Below, piece after piece: positions 55,692 through 64,000 of a stretch of 64,000 bases of DNA. The notes under the pieces were generated by a model. The model made no database searches. It was not told the origin of the DNA and saw nothing but the letters and a program-made list of their open reading frames with translations. Both the position numbers and the translations under genes were made by a program. Positions within the stretch are counted from its first letter, which is position 1. Every line of letters begins with the position of its first letter. Origin of the DNA: Enteractinococcus fodinae (GTDB taxonomy: Bacteria > Actinomycetota > Actinomycetes > Actinomycetales > Micrococcaceae); assembly GCF_031458395.1 (NCBI RefSeq), contig NZ_JAVDYJ010000001.1, positions 2,356,001-2,420,000 of the forward strand, in the 5' to 3' direction.

Positions 55692-56299
55692 GCTTTCTCC
55701 CTTGTCAATACGCCATGTAATTCTAAGTATTTCGCACCTGTGACGGGACACGCCCAGCGGTCCGGGGGAATCTCGCGTATCAAAGGTACACCAGCTTCGC
55801 CGACCCAACCGACCTGTCGCGCGGGGGTTCCTGCAACGACAGCATAGGCGGGCACGTCTTTAATAACCACAGCACCAGCGGCAACGGTGGCCCATGAACC
55901 GATGGCGACTGGGGCTACACAGGTGGCACCAGCGCCAATAGATGCGCCTCGTTCAATGGTCACCCCCACCGGCTCCCAATCATCGCCCTGTTTTTGTGTG
56001 CCATCTGGATTGATCGCCCGTGGATATGTATCGTTCGTCAGCACGACGGCCGGCCCAATAAATACGCCCTCCGCAAGTTTGGCTGGCTCATAGACAAGCG
56101 CGTAGTTCTGTACCTTCGAATTTTCACCGATTATCACGCCCGGACCAATATAGGCCCCTCGACCCACTATGCAATTATCTCCAAGGTACGCGTGTTCTCG
56201 AACTTGCGCCAAATGCCATATCGAACTGCCGGACCCAATAACAGCCTCATGGGAGACCTCCGCAGATTCAACAATATTCACGCTTTTTCGACTGATCAC
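55688..56299 (-). CDS. wbpD: Left-handed beta-helix acetyltransferase (WbpD-like)
   Basis: 203 residues from GTG at 56299, overlapping the WbpA-like stop by one base (TAGTG). Hexapeptide repeats fill residues about 10-150: SVNIVESAEVSHEAVIGSGSSIWH, IVGRGAYIGPGVIIGENSKVQN, and IERGASIGAGATCVAPVAIGSWATVAAGAVV. NDTYPRAI is shared with the WbpD/WlbB group. It acetylates the new 3-amino group to give UDP-2,3-diacetamido-2,3-dideoxy-glucuronic acid. A start further upstream at 56341 would lie wholly in the preceding gene. Confidence 0.83.
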   Translation of the reverse strand: MISRKSVNIVESAEVSHEAVIGSGSSIWHLAQVREHAYLGDNCIVGRGAYIGPGVIIGENSKVQNYALVYEPAKLAEGVFIGPAVVLTNDTYPRAINPDGTQKQGDDWEPVGVTIERGASIGAGATCVAPVAIGSWATVAAGAVVIKDVPAYAVVAGTPARQVGWVGEAGVPLIREIPPDRWACPVTGAKYLELHGVLTREKA

Positions 56300-57594
56300 T
56301 ACGCAGCGCCACCAACCACAATGCGAGGAATGCCGGTCCACTTCTCGCTATTGGTGATAGCTCGTCCGTCGACCAACAATTTCACACCAGGCAGTTGAGA
56401 TGGCAACAAGTCCCGATATTGAGCATGATCCGTTTGCAGAATCGCGACATCTATATCACTATCCAACGTGTAGGGTTCGAACCCTAGCCGTTCCAGTTCT
56501 TCATCGGTGTACAGCGGATCATGTACGACAACCTCTGCTCCTCGAGCTTGCAGCGCTTGCGTTGTGGGGAACACACCCGAAAAGGCAGTCTCTTTGACTC
56601 CACCGCGATAGGCCGCACCTAAGATTACGGTTTTCATGCCTTCTAGAGAGCCCAACAATTCGACTGCTTGCTGTACGAGTCTTTCTGGCATTGACGCGTT
56701 ATATGCTCGCGCGGTGCGTACGATATCAGCATCAGGATCCGTGGAAAGATACAACCGCGGGTACACTGGGATACAGTGCCCACCCACAGCGATCCCCGGA
56801 CGATGAATATGACTAAAGGGTTGGGAATTACACGCCTCAATTACTTGATACACGTCAATCCCATTGGCTGCGGCATAAACACCAAACTGATTGGCCAGTC
56901 CAATATTCACATCACGATATGTTGTCTCGGCGAGTTTAGCCATCTCTGCCGCCTCAGCACTACCCAGATCCCATACCCCATTTGAACGATCAAGATCAGG
57001 ACGATCATCGAACTGTAAAGTAGTCTCATAGAATTCACGAGCCAGTTGAGCACCTTGATCCGATAGGGCTCCAATAAGCTTCGGATACTTTCGCAGGTCT
57101 TCAAAGATCCGCCCAGAATATACCCGCTCAGGCGAGAACACCAAATGAAAATCAGTGCCCTCTTTCAGCCCGCTAAGCTTCTCGATCATTGGCTTCCAAC
57201 GCGTTCGTGTAGTGCCCACAGGTAACGTTGTTTCGTACGAAACGAGAGTGCCGGACCTCAGGTGTTTCGCCAACGAGGCCGTAGCCATATCCATCCACGC
57301 AAAATCCGGCTGAGCAGTCTTTTCATCTACAAACAACGGCACCACCACCACAACCGCCTCGGCATGGGTCAGTGCGTCTTCATAAGAGGTGGTTGCCCGC
57401 AGGTGGCCCGACGCAATCACTTTCTCAAGCTTCTCTTGCAAGAATGCTTCTCCCGGAAACGGCTCAACTCCTCGATTAATCAATTCAACCGTTTGTGCAT
57501 TTACGTCGACCCCTACAACGTTATGACCACATTCAGCGAATTGGACGGCTAGGGGCAGCCCGATTTTTCCCAGAGCGACAACGGCGATATTCAT
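56299..57594 (-). CDS. wbpA: UDP-N-acetylglucosamine 6-dehydrogenase (WbpA-like)
   Basis: 431 residues. NAD motif ALGKIGLPLAVQFAECGHNVVGVDVN (7-32), ETTLPVGTT (about 119-127), and the catalytic Cys loop GGHCIPVYPRLYL are conserved. The ordering of residues is that of the UDP-glucose/ManNAc dehydrogenase superfamily, which oxidises the C6 alcohol to a carboxylate. It is first in a tightly overlapped four-gene set with WbpD-, WbpE- and WbpB-like genes, implying UDP-GlcNAc as substrate. A disabled paralogue is at 52115-53413. Confidence 0.86.
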   Translation of the reverse strand: MNIAVVALGKIGLPLAVQFAECGHNVVGVDVNAQTVELINRGVEPFPGEAFLQEKLEKVIASGHLRATTSYEDALTHAEAVVVVVPLFVDEKTAQPDFAWMDMATASLAKHLRSGTLVSYETTLPVGTTRTRWKPMIEKLSGLKEGTDFHLVFSPERVYSGRIFEDLRKYPKLIGALSDQGAQLAREFYETTLQFDDRPDLDRSNGVWDLGSAEAAEMAKLAETTYRDVNIGLANQFGVYAAANGIDVYQVIEACNSQPFSHIHRPGIAVGGHCIPVYPRLYLSTDPDADIVRTARAYNASMPERLVQQAVELLGSLEGMKTVILGAAYRGGVKETAFSGVFPTTQALQARGAEVVVHDPLYTDEELERLGFEPYTLDSDIDVAILQTDHAQYRDLLPSQLPGVKLLVDGRAITNSEKWTGIPRIVVGGAA

Positions 57595-58396
57595 ATCTGC
57601 AACTGTAATACACGTTTCATCGCAACCAGGACACTAAGTCGCATTTATAAGGCTGTGTTTGCTGGAGAAATGTAAGAAGCCTGAATCAAAGCCCATAAGG
57701 ACGAAGCTCATCAGCGAACATCACCCCTGTAACCGAGCTACTCTTAGAAACGTGTAGACGTCTCGTAGTAGGAGGACGTGACATACCAGAGGTTTTGATC
57801 AGCACTACGCGCGGCTCTTGACAGCTGTAGATCTCTCGCAAGTGCATTAGCGCCGTTACTTGAGGCTAGAAAGCGCATTATATGGAGGCATGACCCGCTG
57901 AACCACGTCAGCGCAGCCTAGTTTTCTGGCACTTAATGGGGACTGTTCCCCGCGTCGGTCGGCTGAGCAAATTTTCTACTCATACGATCTAACCCATGAT
58001 TCTGAGACCTAAATCCGCCAGACGCTCGGCTAGCGAAAGCAGGCCATTTCCTATGCAAGAACCTATTACATAGTACTTCTAGACTTGCCCTAAAGCGTCG
58101 AAGGTTTGTATCAGACGTGGTTACCGGTCTCACCCGACTCGCCCAGCATGCCGGTGGTTGCAGTTCTCATTAGAATATATCGACTAGCACTCAATAGTGG
58201 ATGTTGATCTAATCTTCGTCACTCGCCGTGTCCCCCAGCCAGCACAGAATGTGGGTACCACCAGAAACCGAGCTAAAAATGTAGACTAAAGCGCGACGCC
58301 TCTAAAAAACAAATTACTTAGGCGTTTTCTATTATCGAAAGCCTTAGACACCTTCAACTTATCAAGGCTCGTTTTAGGTAAGGAGCTAGTCACGGA
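57595..58396. other. Intergenic stretch of 800 bases without recognised gene
   Basis: Divergent promoters of the wbpA-like and ceramidase-like genes should lie here. Short frames on both strands show no family motif. The sequence is AT-richer near 58260-58380. Nothing else seen. Confidence 0.45.
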
Positions 58397-59650
58397 ATGA
58401 GCACTCGTTTAGCTACAGCAGGTAGCACACTGATCTCACCGCAAAAGTCGGTCATATTAGGAGCATCAGACTGCAATGAAGGCCCCTGGGAAGGGATCGA
58501 GTCCGACATTGAAGCTAACGTGCTGGCGTTGTGGTCAGAAGATGAAGATTTTCCGCTTATACTCGTCACGTTAGACCTGCTGTACCCAGGACGTCGTCTG
58601 CGAGACGCGATAGAGGAAGCGGCTTATCCGGTTCCGCCCGAACGTATTTTAGTAGCTGCGAGTCACACACATCGCGCGCCGATGACGGATGACACGAAGA
58701 CTGGTCTAGGCCGACCCGACGTGGAGTATCTCGACTGGATTGCAGATACAGTCTCGTCTTTAGTACGCTCCGTCCTAACTTCGGATCGGGTACCAATAAC
58801 ATTGCGCCTCGGGACTAGCATCGCCGACCATAGTATAAACCGTAGGCTGCGGAAACGACTGGTACTATCTAGTCGCCCACGTTTGAATAAAGTTGTTATG
58901 GCCCCTAATCCACAGGGTTTTCGAGATGAACTTCTCACAGCTCTAGTAGTTCATTCATCGGGTGAAGATCAACCACTTGCTGTCCTGTGGAACTATGCAT
59001 GCCATCCTGTCGCGGGGCCCACGCAAAATGCGGTTAGTGGACATTTTCCCACGGCGGTGCGCGATGGTGTTAGACAGTACTATAACAACTCATCACTTCC
59101 GGTATTATTTTTTCAAGGCTTTTCAGGCAATACTAGACCTAAAGCGAGTGGACAAGCGCAAACCCTTAAGAGTAAGGTACGACGACGGCTTGCGGGCCCC
59201 GTGTTCGAACGAATGAAGCCGCACACGTACCAGAAATGGATGACAAGCCTTACTGAAGTGCTTCTTGGCGCGATAAGAAATGCAAAAATTCTTGACTCAC
59301 CTAAGACCTCAGTTCGAAGGATCTCCATTCCCGGCTCTGATTTCATGGATGCGAATAAGCCCCTGGATCATGTTTATGTTTCACGAATTGATCTGGACAC
59401 TAAGGTCTCATTCGTGACTGTAAGCGCGGAGGTAGTTGCTGAGTACGCGCCCATCCTCCGGCAGATACTGCATGATCGCCATGTAGTGTGTGTAGGCTGC
59501 GCTGATCATGTGATTGGATATTTACCGACGCAGGAAATCATGTCAGAGGGTGGATACGAGGCTGGCCAATTCTGCAAGCCCTTTGATTTAGACGGGGTAA
59601 ATCCCAAGGCTCCTTCTGCGCTAATACGCGCTTTTGAACAGCTTGCCTGA
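58397..59650 (+). CDS. Neutral/alkaline ceramidase-like hydrolase
   Basis: 417 residues without a signal peptide. Signatures of the N-terminal catalytic domain of neutral ceramidases and related hydrolases: residues near VTLDLLYPG, AASHTHRAP (zinc-site His-x-His), NYACHPVAGPTQNAVSGHFP, and FFQGFSGNTRP. The usual C-terminal beta domain is absent. True ceramidases cut the amide bond of ceramide; short relatives inside polysaccharide loci probably act on N-acyl groups of glycans (inference). It precedes the decayed element and is divergent from the wbp-like genes. Confidence 0.75.
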   Translation: MSTRLATAGSTLISPQKSVILGASDCNEGPWEGIESDIEANVLALWSEDEDFPLILVTLDLLYPGRRLRDAIEEAAYPVPPERILVAASHTHRAPMTDDTKTGLGRPDVEYLDWIADTVSSLVRSVLTSDRVPITLRLGTSIADHSINRRLRKRLVLSSRPRLNKVVMAPNPQGFRDELLTALVVHSSGEDQPLAVLWNYACHPVAGPTQNAVSGHFPTAVRDGVRQYYNNSSLPVLFFQGFSGNTRPKASGQAQTLKSKVRRRLAGPVFERMKPHTYQKWMTSLTEVLLGAIRNAKILDSPKTSVRRISIPGSDFMDANKPLDHVYVSRIDLDTKVSFVTVSAEVVAEYAPILRQILHDRHVVCVGCADHVIGYLPTQEIMSEGGYEAGQFCKPFDLDGVNPKAPSALIRAFEQLA

Positions 59651-59718
59651 CTGGCTTCTAAGCAAGAAATTCTGCTGCCTGAGCATGTGGGGAGAGATGC
59701 TTCTTCGCGCACCGCCCT

Positions 59719-59907
59719 GTTGCCTCATTGCAATACCTCCGGCACGGGTCCATCGTTGCCTCAAATGATTTCCTCCGGGAAGCCGGTTTCGTTGCCTCAA
59801 GAAGAAACCTCCGCTAGAGCTGAGTCGTTGACGCAGAATAAGACCTCCGGCTTGTGGCCGCTCTGAGAGGTGTTTGGCGGTGACGTCGCCTCAGAAGTCG
59901 ACCTCCG
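59719..59907 (+). repeat. Left-end array of five 23-bp repeats, 36-bp spacing
   Basis: The motif is GTTGCCTCA-N8-CCTCCG at 59719-59741, 59755-59777, 59791-59813, 59827-59849 (variant GTTGACGCA) and 59885-59907 (variant GTCGCCTCA). The first four start exactly 36 bases apart; the fifth is 58 bases further. The N8 and the 13-bp gaps are not conserved. The likely role is multiple transposase-binding sites. Confidence 0.88.
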
Positions 59908-59922
59908 GCTACGGGGTTGGAT

Positions 59923-61109
59923 TTAGCCGTGTTTGGCAGTGGCGATGGCCGGTTTGGCTCGTCCGGTTTTCTTCGCCAAAGACAGGGTTTCCAGTTCGCC
60001 GGTCATCGTCATAATCTTGCGCTGCAAGGCGGCGGGTTTGATGCGCTTGAAGGCGGCATTCATGGTGATGATCGGGCGTTTGCGCACCGCCGGATGGACG
60101 ATAGCCCGTTGGTGCGGGGTGGTGGGTTTGTCGTGTTTCTTGGTGACTTTGGCCCCGTGTCGTTGCTTCGAGAGGAGCTTTTGTTGGGGCAACAGATAGT
60201 TGGTGAAGATCCGGTCCTGCTCCCAAATCTCGTTGAGGAGCTCGAGTTCCGCGGGCGTGTCATATCGCAGGTAACCGACCAGTTCTCGGACTCGGGCCCA
60301 GTTCTTTTGCTCTACATGGGCACCGTCATTTTTGTTGCCTGGCCGCGACCGGGTGAACGTGATTTCGTGCTCTTCACAGTAGGCCAGCTGATGCGCGTTG
60401 ATGAACTCACTTCCGTTGTCTGAGTCAATGCCAATGATGGGAAACGGAAACACGCTGATGACATGTTCTAAGGCTTCAAAGACCCATTTGGCGGCTTTGT
60501 TCTTCACCGACCGGTTCACGGTCCATCCGGTGGCGATATCGGTCACCGTCAAGGTGAAACTCCCCAGAGGCATTGGCCCCATCGTGAGACACCAAATCGA
60601 TTTCCACAAATCCTGGGACGGCATCATCCCATTCGGCCCAGGTGCGGATGGGGATCTGGGATTTCAACAAGGACCCCGGCTTGGTATGTGACCGGCCCCG
60701 GATCGTCATCTTGGCGCGTTCATCGGCCAGTTTCCGATCGATGGTGGCTGCACTCATCATCATCAGCAGCTCGGCTTGGGCATCGGAGACCACGATCTCT
60801 TTGTCACGGCGCAGCATCGGCACCAACACGGGCATCATCGCGGCCAGCAGCTTGCCTGCCGGGGCACGTAGCGTCGCCCAACAGGTAATCAACGGGTCCA
60901 ACAGGTCTGGGCCATACATGGGGGTGCGTCCGGGTCGTGGCTTGACGACCTTGAGGACCAACACCTGGCGCAGGGCGGCTCTGGCGTGGTCGCGGTGCCA
61001 GCCGGTCAACTCGACGATCTCGTCGAGGATTCAGGACTTGTTGGCTCGGTTGGCAGGCGCGTTTGTAGGCGAGGGCTTTTTTCTTCGTGACGGCTTGACG
61101 TTGACTCAT
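59923..61109 (-). pseudogene. Transposase with integrase (rve) domain, frameshifted
   Basis: Read from the ATG at 61109 (MSQRQAVTKKKALAYKR), the protein would be about 395 residues. A frame change with an in-frame TGA near 61040 is followed by ILDEIVELTGWHRDHARAALRQVL. The frame to 60476 gives an N-terminal helical region and RTWAEWDDAVPGFVEIDLVSHDGANASGEF, with the first catalytic Asp in EIDLVSHD. A second shift near 60575 leads to FTLTVTDIATGWTVNRSVKNKA and then IGIDSDNGSEFIN (second Asp), and a downstream Glu in HVEQKN. The catalytic triad is complete but split over frames, so it is inactive. Confidence 0.85.
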
Positions 61110-61173
61110 TGTTAGCTCCATATATCGGGCATAACTGCAGTCACCCCTCAAAGCCGGACACCACGCCGCAAAG

Positions 61174-61267
61174 CGGAGGTATTACTGTGAGGCAACGAAT
61201 GCTCCCAGCCGGAGGAAATCTATTTAGGCAACGACCACACCTACGCGGAGGTTTTCAATGAGTCAAC
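61174..61267 (-). repeat. Right-end array of three inverted repeats, 36-bp spacing
   Basis: CGGAGG-N8-TGAGGCAAC-type motifs, the reverse complement of the left array, at 61174-61196, 61210-61232 (TTAGGCAAC) and 61246-61267 (22 bases, TGAGTCAAC). Starts are again exactly 36 bases apart. Confidence 0.88.
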
Positions 61268-61280
61268 GCGACCGCTTGCG

Positions 61281-62582
61281 TCATGTGGGCAAAGATGTGG
61301 AAGATTTCCTCACGGTATCTTTACTTGCGGCGCGTAAAAGAATCAACACATACAGCCAGGTAATGACATAAACTACTGCGAGAGTTCCATATAAAAGCCA
61401 GACAGCACCCGTTTCGCTTAGCGGAAATTCATGCACAACATAAATAGCCACGGCCATGAGCGTGATTCGAATAATGTCGATTACTACGTTCGCCTTCGCC
61501 CGTTGAAATACACTTATTGCACGAGCTACGGGAATAGCAATCAGACGAATAGTGCTCGTCACGGCCAAGATTTGAATTAGAGGGACCGCGGCGTTCCAAT
61601 CGTGGCCAAGAGCTATTGGCACGAGCCACGGAGCACCTATCGCTAAAGCGCCGAAGCCGAGGATACCAACACATAAGAGGAAAGAGCTAAGTCTCAAAAA
61701 AAATCGTAAATAAGCGAAGCTCTGTTCACGCCTCATCCTAGCTATCTCAGCCATAAACATTTGTCCGATTGAAGCGCCAACAAGCCCAATAGGAATAGAA
61801 ATGATGCGCTCCGCCATTCCTAACTGACCTGCGAAGTCTAAGCCATAGAGGGCTGTGAGCGTTAAAAGGGGTAGCTGACTGCCCGCAGCGTTGATCAGAG
61901 CGGACGGGGCGAAAACAAGGGGGAATCTCCAGTAATACCGGAAAGATAAAGACATCTCGCGAAGTGTATGTTTTCCCAGATACTTTTTCACAACGGGTAC
62001 AAGCGCTAGAAGCCCTACGAATCTTCCTATTAAATACCCTGCGAGGAGCCCTACCTGTCCCAGCGATAGCACGCCGAACGAAATTTGACTCGAAGAGGTG
62101 CCCACTGCTTGGAGCACCGTCCTGGAAGCAACTTTAATATAACGACGTTCCCGCAAAGCTAGTTGCGAGAAGACGGCGAAGAGCCCAGTAAGCAATGTAA
62201 TGCCAAAAACCCACAACTCCATATAAGCTGGTGGCTCGCCATCAATAAATACATCGGAAAGAAGACCCGAGATTACAGCCCAAGCGCTTGAAATCACAAG
62301 CGTCGAAAATAGTGCGATCGTTACTATGCCTCTGGTTTCACGGTTCGTGCTACCCACAAGCGCAGCAGTATCAAACTTCAAAGCTACTGCGGGTGCAACG
62401 ATGCTTGAGATCGACATGACGACAGTCAATGCCCCGAAGTCAGAGGGTGAATAAAACCTGGACAAGAAGGGCAATGCTGCGAGAGTTAGTAGCTGCGCAA
62501 ATAGAGTGGCGCTACTCAGAGAAAGAAACCCTGAAACCCGTGGACTTGTAATCAGAGATTTTAGATGAGAGATAATCCTCAC
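61281..62582 (-). CDS. Wzx-type oligosaccharide flippase (polysaccharide biosynthesis protein)
   Basis: 433 residues, about twelve to fourteen hydrophobic segments. The N terminus (FLSLSSATLFAQLLTLAALPFLSRFYSPSDFGAL) is typical of the PST/Wzx family, which flips undecaprenyl-linked oligosaccharides across the membrane. The stop lies only about 10 bases inside of the element end at 61270, so the insertion just spared the gene, or its last codons were altered. Coupled by a 4-nt overlap to the FemAB-like gene before it. AT-richer than the wbp-like genes. Confidence 0.87.
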   Translation of the reverse strand: MRIISHLKSLITSPRVSGFLSLSSATLFAQLLTLAALPFLSRFYSPSDFGALTVVMSISSIVAPAVALKFDTAALVGSTNRETRGIVTIALFSTLVISSAWAVISGLLSDVFIDGEPPAYMELWVFGITLLTGLFAVFSQLALRERRYIKVASRTVLQAVGTSSSQISFGVLSLGQVGLLAGYLIGRFVGLLALVPVVKKYLGKHTLREMSLSFRYYWRFPLVFAPSALINAAGSQLPLLTLTALYGLDFAGQLGMAERIISIPIGLVGASIGQMFMAEIARMRREQSFAYLRFFLRLSSFLLCVGILGFGALAIGAPWLVPIALGHDWNAAVPLIQILAVTSTIRLIAIPVARAISVFQRAKANVVIDIIRITLMAVAIYVVHEFPLSETGAVWLLYGTLAVVYVITWLYVLILLRAASKDTVRKSSTSLPT

Positions 62583-63502
62583 GGCGTCAGCATTCGTCGG
62601 ATGGCTAGCATACCAGAGACTAAGCGATTGTGCTTGAAAACGCGTAAGTATGGAGTCTGATTTGCTCCAAATTTACGGTTAAAATCTTCCACGCCTTCAA
62701 GCATGGAGCCTTCGAAGTCGAATACTTTAGTCAGCTCCGCTGCAGCCTGAATCGCTTCCCACCTAAGCAACGTGCCACTTTGACTTCTGCGCAATTCGGG
62801 ATCGTTCCCAGACACTAAGAGATACATTCGACGCTCGTCACCTACTACATAAACCGCAGAATGGGTCTGCCCCTCTTGATCAACGCTTGCCAAAGAAACT
62901 TTTAACCCGTGACTGGTTACAGCCTCATCAATGCGCTCCAACAATTCGGGCGGATACGGCAGGCGCATATTTTGGCGCCCAAACGTAAGCTTTGCCATCT
63001 CAAGGACTTTGTGCACGGATACATCGGGCACGACCGTAAGCCGGTTCTCCGCTCGCCTAATTTCCTTCCGCGTACTCTTTCTAATTCTATGATATAAATC
63101 GTCAACTCTATTAAGGGTGTTTAACGTGTATGTATATCGAGTCGTCTGGGAGTATCCGTTCCAGTAGAAGGGCAGCCAGTTCGTGATGTTAGGGTGAAAG
63201 TTTTGTGAGAACGAATCGTGCTTAGGTAATTTTTTTATTAATTTAATGAAGAGATCCTTTTCACGAGCTATTCGCTCATTCTCTTCGACTGAAGTATGTT
63301 CAATCCATGGCCCGAGGGTTGGTGTGAGCGGGGCTTGCCCTATAATTCTGAGACCACGCTTTTTCCTGTACACAAACGGGAGGCGAGCTACCACACGCCC
63401 GCTTTCTTCGACTTCCACTGCATCCCATTGATTCGGTGCTGTCGCCTCGAGCCACCAGGGTTGTTCAAAGATGGAGTGAGTCTGCGGGAGGGATTCAGGC
63501 AT
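62579..63502 (-). CDS. FemAB/GNAT-like acyltransferase (BioF2-like, Acetyltransf_6)
   Basis: 307 residues. The N-terminal part (SIFEQPWWLEATAPNQWDAVEVEESGRVVARLPF, IIGQAPLTPTLGPW) and the C-terminal GNAT core (YVVGDERRMYLLVSGNDPELRRSQSGTLLRWEAI, FDFEGSMLEGVEDFNRKFGA) match the family of GNAT proteins from polysaccharide loci. They probably add acyl or aminoacyl groups to sugar amines. Coupled to the flippase gene by a 4-nt overlap and preceded by another GNAT gene. Confidence 0.82.
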   Translation of the reverse strand: MPESLPQTHSIFEQPWWLEATAPNQWDAVEVEESGRVVARLPFVYRKKRGLRIIGQAPLTPTLGPWIEHTSVEENERIAREKDLFIKLIKKLPKHDSFSQNFHPNITNWLPFYWNGYSQTTRYTYTLNTLNRVDDLYHRIRKSTRKEIRRAENRLTVVPDVSVHKVLEMAKLTFGRQNMRLPYPPELLERIDEAVTSHGLKVSLASVDQEGQTHSAVYVVGDERRMYLLVSGNDPELRRSQSGTLLRWEAIQAAAELTKVFDFEGSMLEGVEDFNRKFGANQTPYLRVFKHNRLVSGMLAIRRMLTP

Positions 63503-63544
63503 TCTAAATTAAGTCCTTCTACTTGTAAGGCCAACGGAGATGAG

Positions 63545-64000
63545 TCAACGAGGAGGGTGCACTTGCTCCTGTGCCCAAGCCCCCCAGTTCAGGGCGGTAA
63601 CTTTGGGAATGACGATAGTCAGCCGGTCAATTGTTCCTGCCGGTTCAAAGCCAAAATTCTGGTGGGCTTTTCGAGAAGCCAAGTTTTCCACGCCCGTATC
63701 ACTATAGATCGTCATCCCTTGGCAATCACTAGTACTGCGTATGTATCTAACCCCAATACTTTTCAGCGCGCGCCAAAGGCCTAGTCGACGGTGCTCTTCA
63801 CGGGTGTGTTCGTTGAAGCACCAGAACTTACCTTGTGAGATTCTAGTAGGCAAGTGATCTGGTCCGGGAGACTCTGGTGTCGACAACCACTGAACGGCAG
63901 CCCATTCGACTTGGTCATGAATTAGAAAACCTATATGACCTTTATCTAGTAGCTTCCTATAAGTTTTGAGTCGCCAGTCTTGCATTTTCGGAGCAAAGAA
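63545..64000 (-). CDS. GNAT-family acetyltransferase-like protein, 5' end beyond window
   Basis: The open frame continues through an internal Met at 63985 to the right window edge, so the start is outside. The visible 151 residues (WAAVQWLSTPES, REEHRRLGLWRALKSIGVRYIRSTS, VENLASRKAHQNFGFEPAGTI) show the C-terminal half of a GNAT fold, with a degenerate acetyl-CoA loop (HRRLGLWRAL) and the NxxSRKAHQNFGFE tail. It lies 42 nt upstream of the FemAB-like gene on the same strand, probably the same operon. Confidence 0.75.
   Translation of the reverse strand, partial: FFAPKMQDWRLKTYRKLLDKGHIGFLIHDQVEWAAVQWLSTPESPGPDHLPTRISQGKFWCFNEHTREEHRRLGLWRALKSIGVRYIRSTSDCQGMTIYSDTGVENLASRKAHQNFGFEPAGTIDRLTIVIPKVTALNWGAWAQEQVHPPR

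Larger units (their letters stand above)
59716..61270. mobile_element. Decayed DDE-integrase-type insertion element with multi-repeat ends
   Basis: The element carries one transposase pseudogene (59923-61109) and arrays of a 23-bp motif at both ends in inverted orientation (five left, three right). Outermost motifs share TTG-x-CTCATTG-x-AA-x-ACCTCCG. ACCGC occurs at 59711-59715 and again at 61271-61275, each exactly 3 bases from the outermost motif, so a 5-bp target duplication with element ends at 59716 and 61270 is likely. The transposase style recalls rve-domain IS481/IS1202-like enzymes; family not certain. It lies between the ceramidase-like gene and the flippase gene without breaking either. 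Confidence 0.75.

Noticed and set aside
57933-58133. 66-codon minus-strand frame upstream of the ceramidase-like gene
   Set aside because: No motif or ribosome-binding site; Ser/Arg-rich random frame.
59719-59907. CRISPR array
   Set aside because: Motif length and spacing superficially fit, but the unit has a variable centre, only 13-bp gaps, occurs inverted at the other end of a transposase gene, and no cas gene is present.
59923-60423. Plus-strand frame inside the insertion element
   Set aside because: Antisense to the integrase domain; no independent motif.

Overview
The window looks like a chromosomal segment of a moderate-GC actinobacterium, most likely a relative of the Micrococcaceae (Kocuria, Yaniella or Enteractinococcus type). 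The evidence is a putrescine-oxidase-type flavin amine oxidase, a DUF6458 small membrane protein, DUF11 and LamG surface proteins with LAxTG or LPxTG-like C-terminal anchors, and frequent GTG/TTG starts. The genus call is inference. There is no rRNA, tRNA, phage structural gene or CRISPR array that I can see.

Layout. 1-11.9 kb: polyamine catabolism. A minus-strand operon holds a polyamine ABC transporter (PotA, PotD, PotB, PotC order), two DAO-type FAD oxidoreductases and an amidohydrolase running off the left edge. A TetR-type regulator follows, then divergent plus-strand genes for a putrescine oxidase and an aldehyde dehydrogenase. The two outward promoter regions share a TGAAT-N3-ATTCA palindrome, a likely operator of the TetR protein. 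12-14 kb: a KdgT-type permease and a BenD-like dehydrogenase. 14.2-24.3 kb: an accessory stretch with two diverged GIY-YIG paralogues, two unrecognised hydrophobic/coiled-coil proteins, an AEC transporter, a DUF421 protein, a serine-hydrolase relic, an AbiEi antitoxin with a ruined AbiEii toxin, an ion channel and a frameshifted ImmA/IrrE protease. 24.5-28.5 kb: an SsuABC/TauABC-like transporter and a nucleoside hydrolase. 28.5-38.3 kb: AT-richer singletons (a PD-(D/E)XK nuclease, a DUF4062 protein and an unknown membrane-tethered protein) on either side of a GC-richer CoA-transferase/acyl-CoA dehydrogenase/LysR block. 38.7-41.6 kb: an MFS transporter, a gene 3' remnant, a YdcF/SanA-like protein and a lipoprotein.

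41.6-50.4 kb is a graveyard of surface and secreted-enzyme genes. It has a DUF11-repeat adhesin with frameshifts, a LamG-metallophosphoesterase gene with three lesions, and two relics of the same PQQ-type sugar dehydrogenase flanking an O-antigen-ligase-like gene. 50.7-64 kb is a surface polysaccharide locus. It has galE, a nonsense-split nucleotide-sugar dehydrogenase, an intact WbpA-D-E-B-like set predicted to make UDP-2,3-diacetamido-glucuronic acid, a ceramidase-like hydrolase, a Wzx-type flippase and two GNAT/FemAB-like proteins. A decayed insertion element sits between the ceramidase-like gene and the flippase.

Most unusual features. (1) The decayed element at 59.7-61.3 kb has arrays of a 23-bp motif spaced 36 bp apart at both ends, five copies on the left and three inverted on the right. 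(2) The duplicated GIY-YIG genes have a long undescribed C-terminal domain. (3) YdcF/SanA tail and ion-channel fragments are scattered through the accessory region. (4) An intact AbiEi with a strong inverted repeat sits beside a dead AbiEii. All calls were made by reading the sequence, with no database search.
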